Source: JAPXSY01 sp034003585 (lineage in GTDB: Bacteria > Verrucomicrobiota > Kiritimatiellia > RFP12 > UBA1067). Taken from it: DNA of 64,000 bases. How positions within the stretch are numbered: the stretch's first letter is position 1; each line of letters begins with the position of its first letter. The notes beneath the pieces are model-generated. The model was not told where the DNA came from. It ran no database searches and saw only the letters and a program-made list of their open reading frames with translations. Of the stretch, positions 33,253 to 42,446 are shown piece by piece. The position numbers and the translations under genes are program-made. The stretch spans positions 47,602 through 111,601 of the forward strand of contig JAVEYH010000001.1 of the NCBI GenBank assembly GCA_034003585.1, written 5' to 3'.

Positions 33253-33669
33253 TTACGCGCGGACAGGCGGAGCCTGTGAGCGGCCGGCGGGATAGATGTT
33301 CAGGTGCGCGGGCGCCTGCTGGGCGCGCGCGAAAAAAGAGGAGGCGAAGAAGGCTTGGGCAAGGGACGGAAGGCCGGCCAGAACCGTGGGCTGATGCAGC
33401 GAGGTGAGGCTGGCGCAGATCCAGCAGGTCCCGTTCGGGGCCGCGGCGGTCGGGGTGAAGGACGGAAGGTCGCCAGTCGGCGTTTCAGCGCATGCGGCGT
33501 GATGGTGGCAACCGTGCCCTTCATGCGCGTTCAGGCCGACCCCATGGAACCACGGCAAAAACGACAAGAACGCGAACAGCAGAACCAGCACTCCCGCCTG
33601 GAGGCGGAAACGCCGGCATTGGGACCGTTGCGTCTGGAAGGCGCAAAGCATGCTCCGGATTCTACGCAT
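33253..33669 (-). CDS. DUF2946-like His/Cys membrane protein
   Basis: A 138-residue protein (start 33669; 33687 possible). It has one membrane segment (residues 23-42, LQAGVLVLLFAFLSFLPWF), then a His-rich stretch (HEGHGCHHHAAC, 49-60), and a CWICAS motif (82-87). This order, hydrophobic helix, histidines and CxxC, is that of DUF2946-type proteins linked to copper or zinc handling. It is the first gene of the zinc-importer group, 167 nt before the OM protein, and may be co-transcribed with it. The gap holds the palindrome GTGTCGACAC (33113-33122), a candidate operator. Confidence 0.55.
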   Translation of the reverse strand: MRRIRSMLCAFQTQRSQCRRFRLQAGVLVLLFAFLSFLPWFHGVGLNAHEGHGCHHHAACAETPTGDLPSFTPTAAAPNGTCWICASLTSLHQPTVLAGLPSLAQAFFASSFFARAQQAPAHLNIYPAGRSQAPPVRA

Positions 33670-33864
33670 CCCGCCGGCGTAAGTCAATCTGCCGGGTTTT
33701 TCTTTTCTGGAACGGGACGGGGAGCGAAAAACGGATTGCGCGCGGAAGAGGGATGTGTCACGCTACTCCCATAAGTTTCCGCGTCGCGGCGGACCTCCGC
33801 GTTGCGGGCGCGGGAAAAAAGGGATGCGCCCCGGTTTGACGGGGAGGGGGAAAGGGAGTTGCGC

Positions 33865-36243
33865 ATGAGGATGATGACGGGTTGGGGATTGGCGGTCTTG
33901 TTGGCGGGAAGTGCCCGGTGTGCCGATTTTTATGTGGCGACGAACGGGGCGGACCGCGCGGACGGGACGCGGGAGAAGCCGCTGGCCACGTTGGCCGCGG
34001 CGCGCGATGCGGCGCGGCGCGCCGGGAGCGGGGGGCACCGGATCCGGCTGCTGCCCGGAGAATATTTTCTCGAAGAGCCGTTGACGCTGGACGCGCGGGA
34101 CAACGGGCTGACACTGGAGGCGGAGGGTTCGGGCCGCGTGACGGTCTACGGCGGGCGGCGTGTGACCGGGTGGCGCCGCGACGGCGAGAAGTTTTGGTGC
34201 GCGGAGCTGCCGGAGGTCAAAAGCGGCGCGTGGGACTTCCGGGCGCTGGTGGTGAACGGCCGGATGCCGGACCGGGCGCGGATGCCGGAAAACGGCACCT
34301 TCTCCCATCAGAGTGTGTTCGACGCCAAATGGCTCTCCTCCGTGGGCGGCGGGTGGGAGCGCAAGCCCACGCATTCCGACCTGACCACGCTCCTTTACCA
34401 CCCCACGAATCTGCCCCCGGCGCTGGAGGTGCGCAACGCGGAGTTGCGCGTGTACCACATGTGGGACGATTCGCTGGTGGGGGTGGCCAGCAACGACGTC
34501 GCGCGCCACACGCTGCATTTCACCTCCAAGGCGGGCCATCCCGCAGGGGCGTTCGGCGTCAAGAAATACGTGGTCTTCAACACGCGCGAAGGGATGACCC
34601 GCCCCGGGCAGTGGTATCTCGACCGTGCCGCGGGACATCTGGTGTACTGGCCGTTGGAGGGCGAAAACATGGCATCCGCCCCGGTTGTCGCGCCGGTCCT
34701 GACCTCGGTGATCCGCCTGCAGGGAAACGCCAAGGCACCGGTCGAGCGCGTGACGCTGCGCGGATTCTCGGTGCAGGCGACCACCACGCCGCTGAAACCC
34801 GGCGGCTTCTCGGCCGGCGCGTACGACGGCGCGGTGGAACTGAACCATGCGAAGGGGTGCGCGCTCGTCGGGATGGAGATCTGCCATGTCGGCGGTCAGG
34901 GCGTCAAATCCTGGCTTCTGGAAGCGTGCCGGATCGAGGCGTGCCACATCCACCATGTCGGCGCCTGCGGCATCCGCACGGGCGGCGACACGTGCGTCAT
35001 CGCGGAGAACCACATCCATCACGTGGGCGTCTACCAGCCGAGCGCGGTGGCGTTGCAGTTCGGGCGCGCGCACCGGGATTCGAAGCTTCCAGGATATCAC
35101 ATCCGCCGCAACGAGATACACGATGCGCCGTACAGCGGCATGACGGGCAGCGGCACGGACCACCTGGTCGAGGAAAACCTCATCTACCGCGTGATGCGCG
35201 AATTGCACGACGGCGCGGCGATTTACGGCATGATGATCCGCACGGTGCTGCGCGGCAACATCGTGCGCGATGTGGTGGAGATCGGGCAGGGGTACGGCGC
35301 CTCGGCGTATTATTTTGACGAGGGCTCGGCCCACAGCGTGGTTGAGCGCAACGTGGCGATCGGGGTTCCGATGCCGACCCACAACCACATCACGGCCGGC
35401 ATGACGATCCGGGACAACGTTTTCGTTTCGGACGGGGACATGAAACTCTCGTTCCCGCGTTCCCGGGACTGCGTCTTCACGGGCAACACGCTGTACGCGC
35501 CGGGAAAGATCACGGTGACGGCCCCCAACGCGGTGACCTCCTGGGTGGGCAACGTGCTCTTTGCCGGCGGCGCGCGGGGCGGGTCAGCACCGGAGACCTC
35601 CTCGATCACCGGCGAGATGCCGCCCTCCCCCGCGCCGGCCCGCCGGACCTGGGCCGTGACGGTGCCGCGCGCCGAACGGCCGCCGGTGACGGACGGCGAG
35701 ATCGGCGACGGCGAATGGGCGGGGTCGTTCGTGAACATCGACCGCGATCCGTCACGCTGGCTGGCCAGCGGCGCGCCCGCCTTCATCAAACTGATGTACG
35801 ATGACCAGTATCTCTATGTGGCCGCGAATACCGTGCTCTTCGATATCACCCGGCTGAGCAAGGGTGGCCGCTGGGGTTGGGATGACGGCGCGGAACTCTG
35901 CATCGCGGGCGCAAAAGGCATTGCCGTGATCCGCGGCTTCGCGGGCGGCGCGTGTGTGAGCGTGACGGACGCCGGCCTGCCGCCGGAGGAGGCGGAGCGT
36001 CTCGGCAAGGCGGTGCGGTTTGCCGGGAAACCGTACGGGAAAACCCGGAATGATTGGAAAAGCGGCTGGCGCGGCGAGTGGGCGATCCCCCTCAAGGAAT
36101 TGGGCCTCCGGCCGGAGCCCGGCATGAAAGTGGCCTTCAACTACGGGCTCTATCGCGCGGAGGACGGGGTGTGGCGCTCGCTGGAAGGCACGGGCGCCGA
36201 GAATTGGCGCCTTAACGAGGCGGCGCTGTTGCAGTTCAAGTGA
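33865..36243 (+). CDS. Secreted right-handed beta-helix protein with C-terminal carbohydrate-binding-like domain
   Basis: A 792-residue protein. A signal peptide (GWGLAVLLAGSARCA) is followed by FYVATNGADRADGTREKPLATL, the opening typical of secreted beta-helix proteins (pectate-lyase/Peptidase-like DUF1565). Parallel-helix repeats run about residues 60-580 (for example HIHHVGACGIRTGGDTCVIAENHIHHVG). After a Pro-rich linker comes a beta-sandwich (about 610-792: DGEIGDGEWAGSFV, DDQYLYVAANT) like CBM9/DOMON domains. It probably binds or cleaves a polysaccharide. The start at 33865 follows AAGGGAG. It begins an operon with an aldo/keto reductase and a TetR regulator. Confidence 0.75.
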   Translation: MRMMTGWGLAVLLAGSARCADFYVATNGADRADGTREKPLATLAAARDAARRAGSGGHRIRLLPGEYFLEEPLTLDARDNGLTLEAEGSGRVTVYGGRRVTGWRRDGEKFWCAELPEVKSGAWDFRALVVNGRMPDRARMPENGTFSHQSVFDAKWLSSVGGGWERKPTHSDLTTLLYHPTNLPPALEVRNAELRVYHMWDDSLVGVASNDVARHTLHFTSKAGHPAGAFGVKKYVVFNTREGMTRPGQWYLDRAAGHLVYWPLEGENMASAPVVAPVLTSVIRLQGNAKAPVERVTLRGFSVQATTTPLKPGGFSAGAYDGAVELNHAKGCALVGMEICHVGGQGVKSWLLEACRIEACHIHHVGACGIRTGGDTCVIAENHIHHVGVYQPSAVALQFGRAHRDSKLPGYHIRRNEIHDAPYSGMTGSGTDHLVEENLIYRVMRELHDGAAIYGMMIRTVLRGNIVRDVVEIGQGYGASAYYFDEGSAHSVVERNVAIGVPMPTHNHITAGMTIRDNVFVSDGDMKLSFPRSRDCVFTGNTLYAPGKITVTAPNAVTSWVGNVLFAGGARGGSAPETSSITGEMPPSPAPARRTWAVTVPRAERPPVTDGEIGDGEWAGSFVNIDRDPSRWLASGAPAFIKLMYDDQYLYVAANTVLFDITRLSKGGRWGWDDGAELCIAGAKGIAVIRGFAGGACVSVTDAGLPPEEAERLGKAVRFAGKPYGKTRNDWKSGWRGEWAIPLKELGLRPEPGMKVAFNYGLYRAEDGVWRSLEGTGAENWRLNEAALLQFK

Positions 36244-36252
36244 GGGGTGACA

Positions 36253-37158
36253 ATGCGGCGTTACCGATTGACGGGGGCGGGCTTCGAGCTTTCCCGGATG
36301 GCCTATGGGACGTGGCGGTTGCTGGCGGACAAGCCGACCGCGCAGGAGGTCAACCGGCGTCTCCATTCCTGTCTGGAGCTCGGCATCACGACGATCGACA
36401 CGGCGGAGATCTACGGCAAATACGAGGTGGAGTCCCTGCTGGGGGAGGCGCTGGCCCTCTCGCCCGGATTGCGGGAGCGGTTGGAGCTTGTCACCAAAGC
36501 CGGCATTTACGTGCCGTGCGCGGCCTGTCCCGGGCGGCGGACGGCGCATTACGACGCCACGGCCGGTCGGCTCTGCGCCAGTCTGGACCAGTCGCTGAAA
36601 CGGTTGCGGACCGGGCGCGTCGATCTGTTTCTGGTGCATCGGCCTGATTGGCTCACGCGGGCGGAGGACACGGCGCAGGGGTTGAACCGCCTGGTGCGGG
36701 AAGGGAAGATCCGCGCCGCGGGGGTGTCGAACTACTCTCCGGCGTGCGTCGATCTACTGAACGCCTGTCTGGAGCGGCCGGCGGCGGTCAACCAGATCGC
36801 CTTCAGCCTGTTGCGCATGGAGGCGATGGAGGACGGCACGCTGACGCAGTGCGAGCGGTTGGGCATGACGCCCATGGCGTGGAGCCCGCTCGCGGGCGGG
36901 CGGCTTTTCGATCCGGCCGAGCCGGCGGCCGGCCGGCTGGCCGCGGCGGCCGCGGCATGTGCCGCGCGCTACGGGGGCGCCACGCTGGATCAGCTCGCGT
37001 ACGCGTGGATCTTGGCGCATCCGGGCCGTCCGGTGGCGATCATCGGGACGAACCGCCTGGAGCGTCTGCGCCTTGCGGCGCAGGCTGACGCGCTGACGCT
37101 GGATCGTGAAGACTGGTATGCGCTCTGGGAGGCGGCGCAGGGGCGTCGGATCCCCTGA
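36253..37158 (+). CDS. Aldo/keto reductase
   Basis: A 301-residue NAD(P)H-dependent TIM-barrel reductase. The catalytic tetrad is visible: Asp and Tyr in DTAEIYGKYE, Lys in LVTKAG and His in FLVHRPD. The cofactor-binding end has AIIGTNRLERL. It is similar to the E. coli YdhF group. The ATG at 36253 has GAGGGG 6 nt upstream; the GTG at 36247 is possible but less likely. It starts 9 nt after the beta-helix gene and ends 16 nt before the regulator. The substrate is probably a sugar aldehyde or ketone, which is an inference. Confidence 0.9.
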   Translation: MRRYRLTGAGFELSRMAYGTWRLLADKPTAQEVNRRLHSCLELGITTIDTAEIYGKYEVESLLGEALALSPGLRERLELVTKAGIYVPCAACPGRRTAHYDATAGRLCASLDQSLKRLRTGRVDLFLVHRPDWLTRAEDTAQGLNRLVREGKIRAAGVSNYSPACVDLLNACLERPAAVNQIAFSLLRMEAMEDGTLTQCERLGMTPMAWSPLAGGRLFDPAEPAAGRLAAAAAACAARYGGATLDQLAYAWILAHPGRPVAIIGTNRLERLRLAAQADALTLDREDWYALWEAAQGRRIP

Positions 37159-37174
37159 AGCGGAGGGCCGGAAG

Positions 37175-37840
37175 ATGGAACGGCAAGCCAGACGGTGCGG
37201 GACAACGGCGGATCGCTCCCGCACGCGGGACCGGATTCTGCGGGCCGCCACGAAAGTCTTCGCCGAGCACGGGTTCCGGGAAGCGACCACGCGCATGATC
37301 TGCGCGGAGGCGGCGGTGAACAGCGCGCTGGTGAATTACCATTTCCGGTCAAAAGCGGAACTCTACCGGGCGGTGATCGTCTCCCTGTTCGAACACACCG
37401 GCAAACCCATGATGCGGATCACCGAAACGGTGACGGATGAGGCGTCCTGGAAAGCCGCGGTGCGGGCGTGGATCGAACGGTCGCTGGCCATTTGCGCAGC
37501 CAGCGAGCCGCCGGAGGTGTGGGCGGCCCGCCTGATGGGGATGGAGGAGTGCGTGCCGTCGGAGTTGGCCCAGGACATCGAAACGAAATTCGCGAAGCCG
37601 GTGCGTCAGTGTTTCCAGCGTCTGTTGCGCATGGGCATGAAACGGGACGACCCGGTGGAGGTGGGGCTGTGGGCGAGTGCGATCCATGCGCAGTGCGTGG
37701 TGTTCGCGCTGACCCGGCCGGGATGGGTTGAGCGTTTCTGCCCGCCCGGCGTCAGCCGCGAGGTTTGGCTGCGCCGGGTGGCGGACCACCTTTGCGAGGG
37801 GGTGTTTGCGCGCCTCTCCTACCAGGGCGCGCGAAAATGA
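37175..37840 (+). CDS. TetR-family transcriptional regulator (CerR-like)
   Basis: A 221-residue repressor. The N-terminal helix-turn-helix reads RDRILRAATKVFAEHGFREATTRMICAEAAVNSALVNYHF (given in two parts: residues 18-37 and 38-57). The C-terminal ligand domain (about residues 80-200) resembles the CerR/DUF1956 group. It likely controls the operon with the beta-helix and reductase genes. The ATG at 37175 follows GGAGGGCCGG. It ends 23 nt before the convergent DUF1080 gene. Confidence 0.85.
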   Translation: MERQARRCGTTADRSRTRDRILRAATKVFAEHGFREATTRMICAEAAVNSALVNYHFRSKAELYRAVIVSLFEHTGKPMMRITETVTDEASWKAAVRAWIERSLAICAASEPPEVWAARLMGMEECVPSELAQDIETKFAKPVRQCFQRLLRMGMKRDDPVEVGLWASAIHAQCVVFALTRPGWVERFCPPGVSREVWLRRVADHLCEGVFARLSYQGARK

Positions 37841-37862
37841 GCGCGCGGGCCGCGGGAGCGCG

Positions 37863-38525
37863 TTACGGCGCCTCCCCCTGGGGTTTGTCGGCGGGGGTCA
37901 GCGCGGTGATCCGCGTGAGCGAGGCGTGACGCCAGCGTGCGCGGGTGCGGTACGTCGCCAGGCCGAGCGGGGTGGTCTTGTCGATGTCGCTGCCGGGGCG
38001 CAGGCTGAAGCGCGTGGAGGAGTCGAATTCGATACGCGCGGAATAGAGGTCATCATCCAGAAAGACCTGCAGCACGCCGGGCGTGACCCGAACGCGCAAA
38101 CGGTACCAGCGGTTGTTCTCAAGGGTGACGTGCTCCGACCATTGGTTTTCCGAGGCGTCCAGGTAATCCACGGAGGAGACGCCGCAGAGGCCGCCGCCCC
38201 AGCCGCCGAGGATCACGGTGCAGAAGTTGGTTTCCACCGGCAGGGTGAGCGCCGCAAAGAAATCCGTACCCTGAACCCGCATCGCCTCCAGTCCGATCTC
38301 GTAATTCAGGGTGGGCATCGCATTGGTGTAGGCGATGCCGGTCATGGGGTTGCCGAAGCCGCACTCCACGGTCCCGTCGGGCAGGACGGTCACGGTCCCG
38401 GACTCGATCATGTCGGCGACCTTCCAGCCGGAAAGATCGCGGCCGTTGAAGAGCGGAAAGGAGGAGTCCGCCGTGGTCACGAGTGCGGCCAGCAGGGCCG
38501 GAAGCAGGATGCGTTGCGTTTTCAT
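37863..38525 (-). CDS. DUF1080 (3-keto-disaccharide hydrolase-type) secreted protein
   Basis: A 220-residue protein with a signal peptide (MKTQRILLPALLAALVTTADS). FPLFNGRDLSGWKVAD is the characteristic start of the DUF1080/LamG-like domain, common in PVC and Bacteroidetes, and later LRVRVTPGVLQVFLDDD is its core strand pair. Some members are hydrolases of 3-keto-glycosides; others bind sugars. It has a -10-like TATTGT 6 nt before the ATG and no leader. It lies 97 nt after the membrane-anchored protein gene (38623). Confidence 0.8.
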   Translation of the reverse strand: MKTQRILLPALLAALVTTADSSFPLFNGRDLSGWKVADMIESGTVTVLPDGTVECGFGNPMTGIAYTNAMPTLNYEIGLEAMRVQGTDFFAALTLPVETNFCTVILGGWGGGLCGVSSVDYLDASENQWSEHVTLENNRWYRLRVRVTPGVLQVFLDDDLYSARIEFDSSTRFSLRPGSDIDKTTPLGLATYRTRARWRHASLTRITALTPADKPQGEAP

Positions 38526-38531
38526 GGCTTG

Positions 38532-38537
38532 ACAATA
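38532..38537 (-). promoter_or_regulatory. -10-like box just upstream of the DUF1080 gene
   Basis: On the minus strand TATTGT is followed by CAAGCC and the ATG at 38525. With transcription starting about 7 nt after the box, the mRNA would begin at or next to the start codon. Confidence 0.45.
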
Positions 38538-38622
38538 GCGCTTTTGATGAAAGGAAGCGACAACAAGTGGGGCGGTGCGAGTGGGTCGCGGGTTTTGTCC
38601 GGAGCCGTCGGGAGCGCGCCCT

Positions 38623-40404
38623 TCAGCGGCCGGACGGCAGGGCCTGCAGCAGGCGCTGCAGGTGGAAACGCATCATGGGCGCGTCTTGGGCGGGGGACTG
38701 GCCGAAGGCCGGAGGGGCGTCCAGTTGGTTCAGCGCAATCAGGAGGTTCCGGCGCGCGGCAACGTTCTGGCCCGCCAGCATGTGGTACCGGGCGAGCATG
38801 AACCGGTTCGCGCTGGGGGTGCGTCCCTCCCATACCGGGTGGCGGAGGGAGGCGTCGAGCAGGGCCGCGGCATAAAACCAGACCTGGTTGGCCGCGCACC
38901 GTTCGGCATGCAGCGCCATCCGGGCGGAATCTGCGGGGGTGCGGGTGGCGTCACGGTTCGGCAACATCGGGAACGTGCCGTATGCGTTCGTGACCGGTTC
39001 GGCGACCGCGCCGGCCGCAACCGCCGCATCACTGGCGTGGACCCGCGCCAGCAGATCCGCATACTGACGCGCGGCGGCGAAATCCAGCAGCCACAGGTTG
39101 TCGCGCTGCCGCAACAGGACGTGCCGTCCCTCCGCCAGGAAGGCGAGCGCGTCAAACGGCTGCTGGACCCCAGTGAGGGGCGCGAGCGCGCAGTGCGCCC
39201 ATTCGCGGCGATCCGCGCCCGCGGCGATCCGCAGCACGTTCCCCTCCGTCAGGCTCAAAGACCAGCGGCGGTCCGGCGAGACGGTCCGGAGCGGATCGGC
39301 GGGCGGATGCGGGCGCGCGGCGAGCGCGTCCGCGTGGAAGAAGGGGCGCGCGCGGCCCTCGGGCAGGTCCAGGGTGACGCACCATCCGCGCTCGACCGGC
39401 GGAACGCCCGGGAAGCGGGTCCGCAGAAACACCGTGAACCGCGAGCCGTCCGGCGAGGCCAGCGCGGAGGTCACGGCGGTGTCGGGCGTATGGCGCCATG
39501 CCTCGTACTCCGCCAGCACGGTTTGCGTCAGGGTGTCCGTCACGGTGATGCGCCCCTCGCGGGCGCGGAAAGTCAGCAGGCCGTTGCCGGAGCAGACGGT
39601 GTGCGCGTCGCCCTTGCCCGCGTAGCGCAAACCCGGCAGGCTCTCGATCGCGTACCCCAGCAGCGGCCCGCTCTCCCCGTCCGCCGCGAAGAAGAGGTTG
39701 CGCGTCACGGCCACCGGCGTTCCGGGAAAGCGCGCCTGGGGCGGCGGCGGTTGCCAGGCCTCGACCGTCCCCTGTCCGAGCGCGTCGAGATTGAGGATCA
39801 GGCCTTTGGGGCTGATCTCCATGGCAAACCGGTGCCCGTTCGCCGCATACCGCACGAGCGTGTGGCCGCCGATGACCGCGGGTTGGCCGTGACACTCCGG
39901 CCAGCGCATGGAAGCGGTCCAGACCCATTGCGTGGTGATCAGGTCGCAGAGGCCCACGGTATGGCGTTCGAGCACGTCGATCTGACGCGAAACGGCCATC
40001 GCGTGCAGACCGTCCTGCGTCACGAGCCAGAGCCACGGCTGGTCCGGCGCGGGCGGCTCGATGCGGAACAGGATTTCGGGCTCCGCGGCGCGGGCGGCCC
40101 AGAGGCGCAGGTTGGCCTCGTCGGTGGGCAGTCCCTCATGCCGCAGATCGCGCCGCCAGAGGGTCAGCCGTTCGACCGTGTCGGTTCCGCCGGTGAACGG
40201 CATCCCCTTCGCCACCCGGTCGGCGGGCGGTCGGGGCCGGGGGTTGAGCTTGTGAAAGGCCAGCACGGCGAGAAGGCCCAGAAGGGCGGGGATCAGCACC
40301 AGGGCCGCGGCGAGCGACAGCGTGTGTGTCAGGGGGACGGGGGGGGTGCGGCTGGATCCGGTTTCGGCCGGAACCGGGTCGGGTGTGTTTTGCATGACAC
40401 TCAT
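38623..40404 (-). CDS. Membrane-anchored protein with beta-propeller-like extracytoplasmic region
   Basis: I do not recognise this 593-residue protein. One membrane helix lies at about residues 28-50 (LSLAAALVLIPALLGLLAVL). The rest is predicted extracytoplasmic with repeated beta-strand units containing Trp and DG/NG turns (WLWLVTQDGLHAMAVS, LASPDGSRFTVFLRT, SPDRRWSLSLTEGN, WLLDFAAARQY), as in propeller proteins. The C-terminal 130 residues look helical (AAALLDASLRHP, LARYHMLAGQNVAARRNLL). The start codon overlaps the amidase stop (ATGA), so it is co-translated with the amidase. A role at the cell envelope is likely. Confidence 0.55.
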   Translation of the reverse strand: MSVMQNTPDPVPAETGSSRTPPVPLTHTLSLAAALVLIPALLGLLAVLAFHKLNPRPRPPADRVAKGMPFTGGTDTVERLTLWRRDLRHEGLPTDEANLRLWAARAAEPEILFRIEPPAPDQPWLWLVTQDGLHAMAVSRQIDVLERHTVGLCDLITTQWVWTASMRWPECHGQPAVIGGHTLVRYAANGHRFAMEISPKGLILNLDALGQGTVEAWQPPPPQARFPGTPVAVTRNLFFAADGESGPLLGYAIESLPGLRYAGKGDAHTVCSGNGLLTFRAREGRITVTDTLTQTVLAEYEAWRHTPDTAVTSALASPDGSRFTVFLRTRFPGVPPVERGWCVTLDLPEGRARPFFHADALAARPHPPADPLRTVSPDRRWSLSLTEGNVLRIAAGADRREWAHCALAPLTGVQQPFDALAFLAEGRHVLLRQRDNLWLLDFAAARQYADLLARVHASDAAVAAGAVAEPVTNAYGTFPMLPNRDATRTPADSARMALHAERCAANQVWFYAAALLDASLRHPVWEGRTPSANRFMLARYHMLAGQNVAARRNLLIALNQLDAPPAFGQSPAQDAPMMRFHLQRLLQALPSGR

Positions 40405-41645
40405 TCTACTGTTCCCGCGCCGTAAAAATCAATCAGGGTGTTGAGTTCGGCGGGCGCGACATTGGTGCCCTGCAGGATGGGTGCGGCCAGGGCGGCCCCG
40501 CTTGCGCGCGCGACGCGCGTGTCGGGGGTGTTGGTGGTGTTGGGGTTGAGGCTCGGCGCGGTTGCGGCCGTGTCCTCCGGCGCCGGCCGGGCCTGCCCGC
40601 TTTGTTCGGCAAGGCGGCGGCGCCAGCGTTCGTTCAGCTCCGCGTCCCGCGCGCGTTTCTCCGCCACGGCGCGGTCGAGCGCCGTGACGTCCCGCGCATA
40701 GCCCAGCACCCCCGCGGCAATGGCTTGGGCGCGCGCCGCCTGCCAGGGTTCCGTCTTCATCAGGAGGGTTTCGTCGCGGTTGGAGAGGAAGCCGAACTCC
40801 AGCAGCACGGCCGGACAACCGTTTTCGCGCAGCACAAAGAAGGATTGGCGTTTCAGGCCGCGGTCCACCGTGTTGGTCAGGGCGGCCAGATGGCGGTGGA
40901 CCGCAAACCCCAGCAGGGTGTTGTGATAATCGTTCCGGTTGCCGATCTGCCAGCCGCGCGCAGGGCTTCCCTCCGACGTGCCCGGAAAACCGCTGGGCGG
41001 CAGCACATACGTCTCGACCCCCGTGGCGTTGGTGTTAGCCGCATGGTTGGCATGGAGGCTGACGAACAAATCCGCCCGATGCCGGCGGGCGAGGCGCACC
41101 CGTTCGTCCAGCGTCAGCGTGACATCCCGGGTGCGCGTGTACGCCACCCGCATGCCGGAGCGTTTGAGGAGTTCGCCAACGCGTTTGGCCATGGCCAGCG
41201 TCAGGTCCTTCTCCCGCACCGGCGGGTTGCCGCACGATGCGCCGTTGTCGTCCCCGCCGTGTCCCGGATCCAGCATCACGAGCAGGGGCTGCGTCGCGCC
41301 ATCGGCATCGGGGGGCGGCAGCAGGGAGAGCTGCAGCAGATCGAGGTCCGTGCCCGCCAACCGCCAGTCCCCGGCCGCGACCGAACCGCCGACCGGGGCG
41401 TTGAGCCAGACGGTCGTGCCGTTCACCTCCGCTTTGCGGCGTCCCGGAAAAAAGCGGACCCGGTTCTGTCTGTTCGAGAAGAGCAGGGAGTCGCCGTCCC
41501 AGTGCGGGTCCGCCGTGCCGAGCGCGTCCCGGATCTGCGCCAGACCGCGCCAGGCGATGGGATAGGGCGATTCGGCCTGCGCGCGGCACGGGCTTGCGGC
41601 CAACAGACAGCAGAGGGGAAAAAGAAACAGACGCCAACCAATCAT
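40401..41645 (-). CDS. N-acetylmuramoyl-L-alanine amidase (Amidase_3)
   Basis: A 414-residue secreted amidase. The signal peptide is MIGWRLFLFPLCCLLAASPCRA. The zinc ligands are His129 (LDPGHGGDD), Glu145 (PVREKD) and His198 (VSLHANH), and the catalytic Glu283 is in LLEFGFLSN. It cleaves the amide between MurNAc and the stem peptide in the periplasm. N-terminal residues 25-110 form an AMIN-like or substrate-binding part. The C-terminal 80 residues are Pro/Thr/Asn-rich. The ATG at 41645 is 11 nt after a TATACT box. It overlaps the next gene by 4 nt. Confidence 0.92.
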   Translation of the reverse strand: MIGWRLFLFPLCCLLAASPCRAQAESPYPIAWRGLAQIRDALGTADPHWDGDSLLFSNRQNRVRFFPGRRKAEVNGTTVWLNAPVGGSVAAGDWRLAGTDLDLLQLSLLPPPDADGATQPLLVMLDPGHGGDDNGASCGNPPVREKDLTLAMAKRVGELLKRSGMRVAYTRTRDVTLTLDERVRLARRHRADLFVSLHANHAANTNATGVETYVLPPSGFPGTSEGSPARGWQIGNRNDYHNTLLGFAVHRHLAALTNTVDRGLKRQSFFVLRENGCPAVLLEFGFLSNRDETLLMKTEPWQAARAQAIAAGVLGYARDVTALDRAVAEKRARDAELNERWRRRLAEQSGQARPAPEDTAATAPSLNPNTTNTPDTRVARASGAALAAPILQGTNVAPAELNTLIDFYGAGTVE

Positions 41646-41656
41646 GATGCGGACAC

Positions 41657-41662
41657 AGTATA
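41657..41662 (-). promoter_or_regulatory. -10 box TATACT upstream of the amidase gene
   Basis: On the minus strand CCGTATACTGTGTCCGC precedes the ATG at 41645; the box ends 11 nt before it. The expected transcription start leaves a leader of only about 4 nt and there is no ribosome site. Confidence 0.55.
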
Positions 41663-41717
41663 CGGGAGGGCGCGCCGCAGTTGAAGGACAAAAAACACGC
41701 GGGCCGCGAAGAAGCGC

Positions 41718-41746
41718 TTGCCGGATACCGCGGGTTCGTCTATAGT
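41718..41746 (+). promoter_or_regulatory. Promoter upstream of the CBS-domain gene
   Basis: TTGCCG (41718-41723) and TATAGT (41741-41746) with a 17-nt spacer, a good housekeeping promoter. The ATG of the CBS gene is about 147 nt from the expected start, leaving a long leader without obvious structure. Confidence 0.6.
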
Positions 41747-41899
41747 TCCCGGTACAGTGATGGTGGTGAAAATGACCGGTCAGGCTGGATTGGGTGCGGA
41801 ATGGTTCCGTTTCCACCTCGCTGCGTTGGGCCGGCATCAACGGGAACATTCCGGGCGGACGGGACAATCCGGAAACGGCAAAGCGAGAAAGGACGCGAA

Positions 41900-42343
41900 A
41901 TGAACACACCGATCAACCAGCTTCTCATGCAGAAGGGACGCGACATCATCACGATCGCGCCGACGGCGACCGTTTATGAGGCGATCGCGCTGATGGATGA
42001 GAAAAACATCGGATCTCTCTTGGTCCTGAATGCCCACGGCAAAATCGCCGGGATTTTCGCCGAGCGCGACGCGTTCCGGAAGGTGATTCTGGCCGGCAAA
42101 GACCCGAAAGAGGTGCAGGTGAGGGCGGCCATGACCAAGAAAGTGGTCTATGTGGCGCCGGAGAGCACGGTGGACGAGTGCATGGCGCTGATGACTGACA
42201 AGCGTATCCGCCATATACCGGTGCTGGACACCGACCAAAAGGTGCTGGGCATCATCTCGATCGGGGATCTGGTGAAATTCGTGGCCTCCGAACAGGATGC
42301 GCTGATCAAGAACCTCGAGCGGTACATCGAAGGCTCCCTGTAA
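41900..42343 (+). CDS. Tandem CBS-domain protein
   Basis: A 147-residue protein made of two CBS domains (residues 1-68 and 74-140). IGSLLVLNAHGKIAGIFAERD and IRHIPVLDTDQKVLGIISIGD are the paired beta-alpha motifs that bind adenosyl ligands such as AMP or ATP. CBS pairs typically sense energy charge and regulate a partner. Here it heads the hydrogenase operon, separated from the NuoE gene by 103 nt and a hairpin. The ATG at 41900 follows GAAAGGACG. Confidence 0.9.
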   Translation: MNTPINQLLMQKGRDIITIAPTATVYEAIALMDEKNIGSLLVLNAHGKIAGIFAERDAFRKVILAGKDPKEVQVRAAMTKKVVYVAPESTVDECMALMTDKRIRHIPVLDTDQKVLGIISIGDLVKFVASEQDALIKNLERYIEGSL

Positions 42344-42369
42344 GGGGCGGTTCGCCGTCCGTCCGCCCC
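42344..42369 (+). terminator. Hairpin between CBS and hydrogenase genes
   Basis: GGGGCGG (42344-42350) pairs with CCGCCCC (42363-42369) right after the stop codon. There is no U-run until GACTGTTTTCGG 20 nt later. It could be a weak terminator or a processing site. Confidence 0.4.
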
Positions 42370-42446
42370 GGAGCGCGTCGGGACTGTTTTCGGCGCGGGC
42401 GTTTTTCCTGTTCAACGTTCCCCTGCGGGGGACAACGGAGGCCAGA

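Noticed and set aside
37106..37840. An earlier in-frame start for the TetR gene inside the reductase gene
   Set aside because: It would overlap 53 nt of the reductase and lacks a ribosome site; ATG 37175 gives the standard TetR N-terminus.
41681..41899. Upstream extension of the CBS-domain gene
   Set aside because: The extension crosses the promoter (41718-41746) and adds unrelated sequence; ATG 41900 has the ribosome site and the proper N-terminus.
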